Shown piece after piece: positions 14,800 through 21,763 of a stretch of DNA of 22,603 nt. Numbering within the stretch: the stretch's first letter is position 1; each line of letters starts with the position of its first letter. The stretch covers positions 1 to 22,603 of the forward strand of contig JAEZKY010000043.1 in the NCBI GenBank assembly GCA_023435985.1. The letters are read 5' to 3'. A program made the translations under genes and the position numbers. The stretch is from Bacillota bacterium (lineage in GTDB: Bacteria; Bacillota; Clostridia; Clostridiales; Clostridiaceae). The notes below the pieces were generated by a model, which ran no database searches, was not told the DNA's origin, and saw only the letters and a program-made list of their open reading frames with translations.

Positions 14800-14916
14800 T
14801 CAGTTTATTATTCGTAAAAATTCTAAAGTAACGTCTTTAAGATCTTTTTTCAATTCATCTACGTCATAATTCAATTTACTCATCATATTATCAATTAAAT
14901 TTCCCACTTCATCCAT
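14800..14916 (-). CDS. Possible small helical protein downstream of the M42 peptidase
   Basis: A 38-codon ORF (MDEVGNLIDNMMSKLNYDVD, then a Lys/Asp/Leu-rich helix ending FLRIIN) between the M42 peptidase stop and the terminator. The sequence is strongly amphipathic and charged, more protein-like than the AT-driven random frames nearby. Against it, no good ribosome binding site precedes the ATG at 14916; the frame stays open 13 codons further upstream but has no better start. It does not show the Spo0E-type ELD motif. It may be a small protein read through coupling with the peptidase gene, or the remnant of a longer gene. Confidence 0.3.
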   Translation of the reverse strand: MDEVGNLIDNMMSKLNYDVDELKKDLKDVTLEFLRIIN

Positions 14917-14944
14917 ATTAACAATCAGCTTAATTGTTTTATGT

Positions 14945-15991
14945 TTAAATTGTTAAATATAAATATAATAGTTTAATTGTATTTTCAAAAGCACTATAGT
15001 GACTTCTTTCCATACCATGAGATGCGCTGACTCCTGGTCCTATTAAGGCCCCACGAATATTATTTCCACCTTTTAATGCTGCTCCGACATCTGAGCCATA
15101 AAAAGGATAAATATCTACAGCGTATTTTAATTCATTTTCTTTTGCTAAGTTAACTAATCTTGTTACCATATTGTAATCGTATGGTCCACCTGAATCTTTA
15201 GCACAAATTGACACATCATATTCTGAGCAGCTTAAATCATCCCCGATGCAACCCATATCAACTGAAATCATCTCTGTTATATCACTTGGTATATAAGACG
15301 CTCCATGGCCAACTTCCTCATACGTAGAAATTAATATTTTAGTTGTGTATTTAGGAACTATTTTTTCCCTGCTAAATAACTCTAACAATCCTATAATACA
15401 TGATACACTACCTTTGTCATCAATAAACCTAGATTTAATAAATCCACTATCTGTGATTGTAGTCTTAGGGTCTATAAAAACAAAATCCCCAGGACATATT
15501 CCTAATTTCTGTACATCTTCTTTTGAATTAACATTTTCATCAATTCTTATTTCCATATTTTTAGGATCTCTTTTTTTACTTGAACTATCATCAAATACAT
15601 GTGCAGCTGGACTTGTGCTTAAAAATGTACCTGTATATTTTTTCCCTTCTCTCGTTCTAATGGTGCAATATTCTCCATCTAAGGTTGGAACTATCGGCCC
15701 TCCAAGTACTGTAAATTTCAATTTTCCATTAGAAGTTATAGATCTAACCATGGTTCCTAGAGTATCTACATGTGCAGATAACCCTACTATCATATCTTCT
15801 GATTTACCCTTTACAGTGATTATTCCGCAGCCCTTATTATTGGTTTCAAAATCATATCCAAGTTTTTCTGCAATATCCTTTATTTTATCCATTATCTCAA
15901 AGCAGAAGCCTGTGGGGCTATCATATTCTAATATTTCCTTGGCTGTTTTTAAAACATACTCTTTATTAATATCTAAATTCACAAAATCCAT
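14945..15991 (-). CDS. M42-family metallo-aminopeptidase (glutamyl aminopeptidase/deblocking type)
   Basis: A 348-residue cytoplasmic peptidase of the M42 family, which form large tetrahedral dodecamers that trim peptides left by the proteasome-like proteases. Visible site residues: AHVDT (His74, Asp76), DDK (191-193) for the bridging Asp, EE at 225-226 (catalytic base Glu225 and metal ligand Glu226), Asp245 in SVDMG, and His325 in the C-terminal SHGMERSH. Length is typical. The ATG is followed by a normal family N-terminus, but the ribosome site (GAAAGAGAG immediately before the ATG) is weak. Monocistronic on the minus strand, about 230 bases after hisC with a terminator in between. Substrate preference within M42 (Glu/Asp, Leu or Lys) cannot be read from the sequence. 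Confidence 0.92.
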   Translation of the reverse strand: MDFVNLDINKEYVLKTAKEILEYDSPTGFCFEIMDKIKDIAEKLGYDFETNNKGCGIITVKGKSEDMIVGLSAHVDTLGTMVRSITSNGKLKFTVLGGPIVPTLDGEYCTIRTREGKKYTGTFLSTSPAAHVFDDSSSKKRDPKNMEIRIDENVNSKEDVQKLGICPGDFVFIDPKTTITDSGFIKSRFIDDKGSVSCIIGLLELFSREKIVPKYTTKILISTYEEVGHGASYIPSDITEMISVDMGCIGDDLSCSEYDVSICAKDSGGPYDYNMVTRLVNLAKENELKYAVDIYPFYGSDVGAALKGGNNIRGALIGPGVSASHGMERSHYSAFENTIKLLYLYLTI

Positions 15992-16155
15992 CTCTCTTTC
16001 AAAATTAAAATTTATGGGCCAGACTTATGAACGCTTCTTCATTATTATATAAACTCTATTTACATCTTAATGTCATCCATATTCCACCATTCTAGTCTAC
16101 CACAATTATTAATAGCTGCAAGTTTTTCAAAAATTATAATTATTTATTTTCACGT

Positions 16156-16212
16156 AAAAAATAAGTTATACGATCAAAAGAATATAATTCTCAAGGTTAT
16201 ATAACTTATTTT
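16156..16212 (-). terminator. Terminator of hisC
   Basis: AAAATAAGTTATA (16158-16170) pairs perfectly with TATAACTTATTTT (16200-16212), 13 bp; the 29-base loop can form an inner hairpin (AGAAT 16179-16183 with ATTCT 16187-16191). On the minus strand it lies 8 bases after the hisC stop and continues into TTTTTT. Confidence 0.72.
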
Positions 16213-16220
16213 CAAATTCT

Positions 16221-17285
16221 CTACTTATTATTCAATATTAATTTAAGCTTCTCAATTAGCTTTTCCATTTCTTCATCTGTACCTATAGTTATTCTTAAAA
16301 AATTATCTATTCTATTTTTATTGAAATACCTTACTAATATTCCGTTATCTTTTAGAGTTTCGTATAGATACTTACCTGAAACCTTGGAATGTCTTGCAAA
16401 AATAAAATTTGCTTTTGATTCTAAAACATTAAAATTTAATTTTTTCAGCTCAATACATGTTTTTTCTCTTGTATTTATTATTTTCTTTGTTATTTCTTTA
16501 AAATATTCATTATCTTGTATTGCCGCTCTAGCCCCTGCTAGCGCTGCTCTATCTATTGTGTAGGAATTTATACTGTTCTTTATTCTATTTAAACCTTCAA
16601 TTAAATCTTTATGACCTAATGCAAATCCAACTCTAAGTCCAGCTAATGAACGTGATTTTGATAAAGTTTGAATAACTAACAAATTATTATAATCCTTTAT
16701 ATATTTAACCATAGATTCTCCACCAAAATCTACATACGCTTCATCAATAATAACTACACTGTCCTTATTAGCTTCAATTAACTTTTTTAACTCCTCCACA
16801 TCTATGTATTTTCCTGTAGGTGCGTTAGGATTTGGTATTATTACACCACCATTTTGTTTTTTTAATTCATCTAAAGGTATATTAAACTCTTCATCCAATT
16901 TTACCAGCTTATAATCTAAGTTTAAAAGCTCTGCATAAACTGGATAAAAAGAATAACTTATATCTGGAAATAAAATTTGCTTATCTTTAGAAAAAAACGT
17001 CATAAATGAAAAAGCTAATACTTCATCTGAACCATTTCCAATAAAAACCTCATCCTTATTTAGGCCATAATACTTCGCAATTTCACTTATAAGGTCACTA
17101 CAGGTCGGATCTGGATAAAGTTTCAAATCATCATTAACTGCATTTTTTATGGCTTCAATAACTTTTCTTGATGGCGGATATGGGTTCTCATTAGTATTTA
17201 ACTTTATGTACTTTTTATCCTTAGGCTGCTCCCCAGGCACATAAGGTTCTATTTCTTTTACTTTATCATTCCAATATTTACTCAT
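16221..17285 (-). CDS. hisC: Histidinol-phosphate/aromatic aminotransferase, HisC type
   Basis: A 354-residue PLP enzyme of aminotransferase class I/II, HisC branch. NENPYPPS (32-39), GSDEVL (85-90), the PLP-contacting NPNAPTG (152-158), DEAYVDF (181-187), and the Schiff-base Lys210 in TLSKSRSLAGLRVG (207-220). In histidine biosynthesis it converts imidazole acetol phosphate to histidinol phosphate using glutamate; family members also act on phenylalanine and tyrosine keto acids. It is not in a his operon here: neighbours are an ICMT-like gene and a peptidase, so it may be a second, broad-range copy. The ATG has an AGGGGG site 7-12 bases upstream, and a structured leader lies before it (17316-17411). 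Function as an aminotransferase is secure, substrate less so. Confidence 0.88.
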   Translation of the reverse strand: MSKYWNDKVKEIEPYVPGEQPKDKKYIKLNTNENPYPPSRKVIEAIKNAVNDDLKLYPDPTCSDLISEIAKYYGLNKDEVFIGNGSDEVLAFSFMTFFSKDKQILFPDISYSFYPVYAELLNLDYKLVKLDEEFNIPLDELKKQNGGVIIPNPNAPTGKYIDVEELKKLIEANKDSVVIIDEAYVDFGGESMVKYIKDYNNLLVIQTLSKSRSLAGLRVGFALGHKDLIEGLNRIKNSINSYTIDRAALAGARAAIQDNEYFKEITKKIINTREKTCIELKKLNFNVLESKANFIFARHSKVSGKYLYETLKDNGILVRYFNKNRIDNFLRITIGTDEEMEKLIEKLKLILNNK

Positions 17286-17315
17286 TTAACTGCCCCCTAG
17301 TTAATTCTACTTCTT

Positions 17316-17411
17316 AGGCACAAAAAATGAATCAAAGCTCCCAAATATATTTTCTATTAAATAATTATAAAATAGAGAAATACACTATTAATTCATTTTT
17401 TGATTGTGCCT
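17316..17411 (-). promoter_or_regulatory. Long stem-loop in the hisC 5' leader
   Basis: Read on the minus strand, the 5' arm AGGCAC-(AATC)-AAAAAATGAAT (17411-17391) pairs with ATTCATTTTTTGTGCCT (17332-17316): 11 bp, a 4-base bulge and 6 bp. The 58-base loop contains a second dyad, TCTATT against AATAGA (17353-17376). The 5' arm begins 2-3 bases after the predicted start of transcription. There is no T-box consensus and no T-run, so it is neither a T-box nor a terminator. On the plus strand the same dyad ends in TTTTT. Confidence 0.55.
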
Positions 17412-17420
17412 TTTTAGTAT

Positions 17421-17450
17421 ATTATACATTAATATGCTTTGGAAATACAA
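17421..17450 (-). promoter_or_regulatory. Predicted promoter of hisC
   Basis: Minus strand: TTGTAT (17450-17445), 18-base spacer, TATAAT (17426-17421). The predicted start of transcription is near 17414, so the leader RNA (about 130 bases) begins with the stem-loop described at 17316-17411. Confidence 0.5.
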
Positions 17451-17551
17451 AACATATCCTCACAAAATTTTTTTGTCTCCAGACTTTATCTTTTAGTATT
17501 TTATAATTTTTAAATATAAAGCATATATACTCTTTTACAAAAATGAATCTT

Positions 17552-18127
17552 TTAAAATATATACGGAATCAAAGCCCATGATTCTTTTATGTATTTTTTA
17601 TATTCTTCACCAAATTCCTCTACTAAAAATGCCTGTTCTCTTTTTATTTTTATAATATATATAACTAACATAATGCAAAATCCAATAAGAGATGCTAAAT
17701 TTCCAATTGCGATAAGGTTTCCTAAAAATCCACATACCACTCCTGTATAAATAGGGTTTCTTATATATTTATATGGGCCGCTGCGAACCAGTCTTTGCCC
17801 TTCTACCTTTTGAATGGCTCCACTCCAATTTCTTCCTAAGACTACTCTAGCCCATATAGCAAATAAAAGTGATAATACCAAAATTATAATTCCTATATAC
17901 CCTGCATATTCATAAGGATGTAATATTGTTTTCCATAAAAATACTCCTTTAAATTCAACAAATGTTAGGAAATAAGAAATTATCACAAGTAATAAATGTA
18001 GTCCTCTTACTATACTTTTCTGACCACTTGATTCTTTTTTTACCTTTGATCTAGTTTTTATAGCTGCTAACATCCAATAAATCCAGAATATCCCCCAAAT
18101 GTAACCAGCAATAGTAGTATTACTCAT
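17552..18127 (-). CDS. ICMT/PEMT-like membrane methyltransferase family protein
   Basis: A 191-residue integral membrane protein with about five hydrophobic segments (roughly 7-24, 42-58, 75-93, 128-140, 144-160). The C-terminal half carries the isoprenylcysteine carboxyl methyltransferase / phospholipid methyltransferase signature: RSGPYKYIRNPIYTG (115-129) and EEFGEEYKKYI (170-180), which in the fold contact S-adenosylmethionine. The His often found in RHPxYTG is Asn124 here, a change seen in some bacterial members. The start is placed at the ATG at 18127, with GGAGGG 5-10 bases upstream; an in-frame ATG eight codons earlier would put that ribosome site inside the gene. Bacterial substrates are largely unknown; lipid or isoprenoid methylation is a guess. 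Confidence 0.82.
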   Translation of the reverse strand: MSNTTIAGYIWGIFWIYWMLAAIKTRSKVKKESSGQKSIVRGLHLLLVIISYFLTFVEFKGVFLWKTILHPYEYAGYIGIIILVLSLLFAIWARVVLGRNWSGAIQKVEGQRLVRSGPYKYIRNPIYTGVVCGFLGNLIAIGNLASLIGFCIMLVIYIIKIKREQAFLVEEFGEEYKKYIKESWALIPYIF

Positions 18128-18567
18128 AAAACTCCCTCCTATATATCTCATTAGGCTTGATTACAGCATCTAATATAATTCTGTAATTTCTGAAACTGTA
18201 TCATTTATCATCTTATTTTTCGCATAAAAACTTATAAATAAAAATAATTTATCAATTCTAGTATATACTTCTTCATAATTTCTATTAACGAATCAAATAT
18301 TATTAACTTTGCCAATAGCTTGAAGTATTTTTAATTATATATCCTGATTATTTTATTTATACATTTTCAATTATTAACACTGCTTTTGATTTGCATACAA
18401 AAAAAATGCAACGAGGCAGTATTTTTAAATATATGGCTCATTACATTTTCTTTATATATCTGTTATATCCTAGTTACAAAATTAATATTACAATCATTTT
18501 GCATAGATATAAGGATGTTTAAAATCACTAATAATCATTTTATGACATCCTTATATGAAACACCAAC
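18128..18567. other. Intergenic region with two stem-loops
   Basis: About 440 bases between the oxidase stop and the ICMT-like gene, both minus strand. It contains two dyads. One is at 18379-18420: ACTGC with GCAGT enclosing TTGCAT with ATGCAA, followed by ATTTTTAAAT on the plus strand. The other is at 18507-18556 (separate entry). Otherwise it is AT-rich and holds the ICMT promoter, not clearly recognisable. A 61-codon plus-strand frame with a TTG start spans both hairpins and has no ribosome site. Confidence 0.45.
18507..18556 (-). terminator. Stem-loop just after the FAD-oxidase gene
   Basis: ATATAAGGATGT (18507-18518) pairs perfectly with ACATCCTTATAT (18545-18556), 12 bp, with an inner AAAAT/ATTTT (18521-18525 with 18537-18541). 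It begins 12 bases after the oxidase stop codon, where a terminator is expected, but no T-run follows on the minus strand. It may be an RNA-stabilising 3' hairpin or a weak terminator. Confidence 0.5.
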
Positions 18568-19935
18568 TTAACAATACACTTTTTCTGGATTTAAGATATT
18601 ATTCTTATCAAATATCTTTTTTATCTCCTGCATATACATTAATTCTTTTTCTCCTGTAACCTTCTTGAAATATTCTTTTTTAGTAATTCCTATACCATGC
18701 TCTCCTGATGGCAGACCATTAAGTTCGTGACTCTTTATATAAAGTTCAAGAGCTAACCCATGGGATTTTTTCTTCCACTCCATCTCTTCCATACCGTTTC
18801 TTATTATACTTACATGGGTATTTCCGTCACCAGCATGTCCAAAATATATTACCTGAAGTCCATGCTTTTCTCCACATTTACTAGTAAAATCTACGAATTC
18901 TGTTGTTTTATCTATAGGAACAACTATATCGATAGGAAGCTGTTCATTAAATTCCATAACTGAACTTGCTAAAGCACCTCTTATTTTCCACGTGTCTATG
19001 GCTTCATCGCTATTTAAAATTCTAAATTCTAAAGCTCCGCTGTTTATTGCTGCTTCCTTTGCCTTTGTATAATTTGATACTATTTCATCCTCTTCGCCAT
19101 CAAAGGTGAGAATTAAATAAGCATTTCCTCTATCTGAAGGCAATTTTAAATTTAAATACCGCTCTGAATTTTGAACAATATTTCTTTCCATAAATTCTAT
19201 TGCTGTTGGGTTAGCGCTAGATTTTATTATCCTGCTCACACTGTTTATACCGTATTCTAAGCTATCAAATGATATTAATATACTGACCGTGTGTTTAGGT
19301 TTGGGTATAAGTTTTAAGACAGCTTTTGTTATAACTCCTAACGTTCCTTCAGAACCAATGATTAAATTTTTTATATCTAAACCAGAGCTATTTTTTATAG
19401 TCTTGCTTCCAACAGTTATAAGCTCACCATTTCCTGTAACTACCTCTAATTCACGTACATAGTCACGGGTTACTCCATATTTTACAGCTCTCATCCCACC
19501 AGCATTAGTGCTTATATTTCCACCAATAGTTGATGATTTTTCACCTGGATCTGGAGGATAAAATAAGCCTTTTTCTTCAACATACTTTTGAATTTCCTTC
19601 AATAAGACTCCTGGTTCTACAGTTATAAGGAGATTTTCTTCATCTATCTCCAGTATTTTATTCATTTTTGATAAATCTAAAATTATTCCCTTTTTATTTG
19701 GTATAGTTGCTCCTGTAAGACAAGAGCCTGCACCTCTAGGTGTAACTGGAATTGAATTTTCATTTGCAAATTTAATTACTTCTGCTATTTCTTTATTATT
19801 TTCTGCAAAAACCAAAGCATCTGCATCCCCATAATCTAAATCAAGTCCATCCGTTAAGTATTTTTTATCTATTTCATTTCCAAATATAATTCTTTCTTTA
19901 TCTTTAATTATATTTTTTAAAGCTGAATAATCCAT
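18568..19935 (-). CDS. FAD-linked 2-hydroxyacid oxidase/dehydrogenase, GlcD type
   Basis: A 455-residue flavoprotein of the PCMH/vanillyl-alcohol-oxidase superfamily, GlcD/D-lactate dehydrogenase branch. FAD-binding part: PRGAGSCLTG (66-75), PPDPGEKSSTIGGNIS (127-142), GSEGTLG (194-200). Substrate-binding and active-site region: HAGDGNTH (367-374) and SGEHGIG (410-416). It oxidises a D-2-hydroxyacid to the 2-oxoacid. In clostridia close relatives pair with EtfAB, but no etf genes are next to it here. It starts 53 bases after the metI stop with no terminator in the gap, so it is probably the last gene of the metQNI operon. The ATG has a GGGGGC site preceded by TAG, much like that of hisC. Substrate is unknown; glycolate, D-lactate or a methionine hydroxy analogue are candidates. 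Confidence 0.88.
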   Translation of the reverse strand: MDYSALKNIIKDKERIIFGNEIDKKYLTDGLDLDYGDADALVFAENNKEIAEVIKFANENSIPVTPRGAGSCLTGATIPNKKGIILDLSKMNKILEIDEENLLITVEPGVLLKEIQKYVEEKGLFYPPDPGEKSSTIGGNISTNAGGMRAVKYGVTRDYVRELEVVTGNGELITVGSKTIKNSSGLDIKNLIIGSEGTLGVITKAVLKLIPKPKHTVSILISFDSLEYGINSVSRIIKSSANPTAIEFMERNIVQNSERYLNLKLPSDRGNAYLILTFDGEEDEIVSNYTKAKEAAINSGALEFRILNSDEAIDTWKIRGALASSVMEFNEQLPIDIVVPIDKTTEFVDFTSKCGEKHGLQVIYFGHAGDGNTHVSIIRNGMEEMEWKKKSHGLALELYIKSHELNGLPSGEHGIGITKKEYFKKVTGEKELMYMQEIKKIFDKNNILNPEKVYC

Positions 19936-19988
19936 ATTTCTGCCCCCTACTAGTTCAATTTAATGCTTGAATACACAAAATGAGATAG

Positions 19989-20651
19989 CTATTTTCTAGA
20001 TAATTTATTGGCAAGAGCATCTCCCGTAAGCTGAATTACCTGCACCAATATTAATAATATAATCACAGTTACAATCATTACTCCTGTTTCATACCTATAA
20101 TATCCATATCGTATAGCTAAATCACCTATACCGCCGCCGCCAACAATTCCAGCCATAGCTGAATATCCTATTAAACTAACTAGATTTACTGTAATCCCTC
20201 TTATTAAGCTTGGAAGTGCTTCCACTATAAGCACATCAAATATAATAAGACGCATACTTGCTCCAGAAGAAATTGCAGCTTCTATAACTCCATTATCAAC
20301 TTCACTAAAAGCACCCTCTGATAACCTTGCAAAAAATGCAATTGCTGCAATTGTTATAGGAACGGTTGCTGCTTCAGGTCCAATATTGGTTCCAACTATC
20401 ACTTTAGTCAGCGGAAGTAGTAACACTAATAATATTATGAATGGAAGCGAACGAATTACATTTATAATAAAACCTGCGATATAATTAACTAATTTGTTTT
20501 TAAAAAACAATCTGCTGGAAGTTAAATATAATATAAGTCCTAAAGCTCCTCCAATAATTAAAGATATAATAATTGCTATTCCAATCATTTTTCCGGAATC
20601 TAAAACAGCTTGCCCAAGTTCACTTTTTAAGATATCAATTGTAGAATCCAT
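19989..20651 (-). CDS. metI: Methionine ABC transporter permease MetI
   Basis: A 220-residue inner-membrane permease with five or six hydrophobic segments and an EAA-type loop, ISSGASMRLIIFDVLIVEAL, followed by LPSLIRGI, which contacts the ATPase MetN. Length and sequence fit MetI of the MetNIQ importer for L-methionine, D-methionine and some analogues. Its GGAGGTGAT ribosome site lies in the last codons of metN, and only three bases separate the metN stop from this ATG, so translation is coupled. The FAD oxidase gene follows 53 bases later. Confidence 0.94.
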   Translation of the reverse strand: MDSTIDILKSELGQAVLDSGKMIGIAIIISLIIGGALGLILYLTSSRLFFKNKLVNYIAGFIINVIRSLPFIILLVLLLPLTKVIVGTNIGPEAATVPITIAAIAFFARLSEGAFSEVDNGVIEAAISSGASMRLIIFDVLIVEALPSLIRGITVNLVSLIGYSAMAGIVGGGGIGDLAIRYGYYRYETGVMIVTVIILLILVQVIQLTGDALANKLSRK

Positions 20652-20654
20652 ATT

Positions 20655-21683
20655 TTATATCACCTCCAGATGTTCATTAACAATTATTTCAGTTTTTATT
20701 ACATTTTCATTAATGTATTTTCTTGCTCTAGATATTTCTTCTTTATCTCCTGTCAAGTTAATAATTAAAGTTCCAATTGGCTTTCCGCTGATATACTCTA
20801 TCTTTCCGTGGATAATACTTATATCTGTCTTAAAGTTCTTAGCTGCTTCTGAAATAATTGGTTTTAAACTATTCGCTCCCTTGTAATAAACTCTGATAAC
20901 TTCACCTTTATCTATTGATCGTAATATTTCTTTCGGTACGTCTAAATTAGAATTTCTATTTATCAAAGATTTAGTCACATCATGCTTAGGTTCTGAAAAA
21001 ATCGAATATACATCATTAATTTCAACAATTTCTCCTTCACTCATTACCGCTACTCTGTCAAATAACTTCTTAGCTACCTCCATTTCATGAGTTATGAATA
21101 CTATTGTTATTCCTGTTTTATCTTTTATGTCCTTTAAAAGTTTGAGTATCTCTTCTGTATTTTCCAAGTCTAAAGCTGAGGTTGCTTCATCGCAAAGTAA
21201 TATTTCAGGATTATTAGCAATAGCTCTTGCAATTCCGACCCTCTGTTTCTGCCCTCCGCTTAAATTAGATGGATAAGCTTCAGCCTTATCTTTTAAATTT
21301 ACAAGCTCTAAAAGTTCGTAAATCCTCTCTCTTCTCTTTTCCTTAGGATAATTATCTGCTTTTAATACAAATTCTATATTTTCATAAATTGTTTTTCCGC
21401 TTATTAAATTAAAATGCTGAAATATCATACCTATTTTAAGTCTTGTCTTTCTAAGCTGCACTCTGCTTAATTTCGTAATGTCTCTTCCATCAACAAAAAC
21501 TTCTCCTGAAGATGGCTTTTGTAATAAATTAATGACTCTAACCAAAGTACTCTTTCCAGCTCCGCTTAATCCCACTATTCCAAAAACTTCACCTTTATTA
21601 ATTTTTAAGTTTACATTCTTTACGGCATTTACTATGTTTCCTTTCAACTTAAAAGCCACATTTATATTTCTTAATTCAATCAT
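20655..21683 (-). CDS. metN: Methionine ABC transporter ATP-binding protein MetN
   Basis: A 342-residue cytoplasmic ATPase. Walker A GLSGAGKS (38-45), Q-loop Gln89 in FQHFN, signature LSGGQ (141-145), Walker B Asp165 with catalytic Glu166, H-loop His199. The C-terminal region (about 262-336) is the NIL domain, which in MetN binds methionine and inhibits transport when internal methionine is high. The ATG at 21683 is preferred, with AGGTGG 7-12 bases upstream; an in-frame GTG four codons earlier overlaps that site. It is the second gene of the operon, 80 bases after metQ, with a stem-loop between the two, and is coupled to metI. Confidence 0.95.
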   Translation of the reverse strand: MIELRNINVAFKLKGNIVNAVKNVNLKINKGEVFGIVGLSGAGKSTLVRVINLLQKPSSGEVFVDGRDITKLSRVQLRKTRLKIGMIFQHFNLISGKTIYENIEFVLKADNYPKEKRRERIYELLELVNLKDKAEAYPSNLSGGQKQRVGIARAIANNPEILLCDEATSALDLENTEEILKLLKDIKDKTGITIVFITHEMEVAKKLFDRVAVMSEGEIVEINDVYSIFSEPKHDVTKSLINRNSNLDVPKEILRSIDKGEVIRVYYKGANSLKPIISEAAKNFKTDISIIHGKIEYISGKPIGTLIINLTGDKEEISRARKYINENVIKTEIIVNEHLEVI

Positions 21684-21713
21684 CACTTTCACCACCTATT
21701 TAAATCACTGAAT

Positions 21714-21745
21714 AAGGAAAATATATCAAATCATATATTTTCCTT
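21714..21745 (-). repeat. Perfect stem-loop between metQ and metN
   Basis: AAGGAAAATATAT (21714-21726) pairs perfectly with ATATATTTTCCTT (21733-21745), 13 bp with a 6-base loop. It lies 18 bases after the metQ stop. No T-run follows on the minus strand, so it is more likely a stabilising or partial-termination hairpin that raises metQ over metNI than a full terminator. Confidence 0.6.
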
Positions 21746-21763
21746 CATAATTAACAGTTAGTA

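Noticed and set aside
15345..16052. 235-codon plus-strand frame opposite the M42 peptidase
   Set aside because: It is antisense to a gene with clear catalytic motifs, has no ribosome site, and its Ser/Ile/Leu-rich content is typical of a shadow frame.
17286..17420. T-box riboswitch before hisC
   Set aside because: The leader is too short and the conserved AGGGTGGNACCGCG element and antiterminator are absent.
18386..18571. 61-codon plus-strand frame with hydrophobic stretch
   Set aside because: TTG start, no ribosome site, and it runs through two hairpins; it looks like an AT-driven chance frame.
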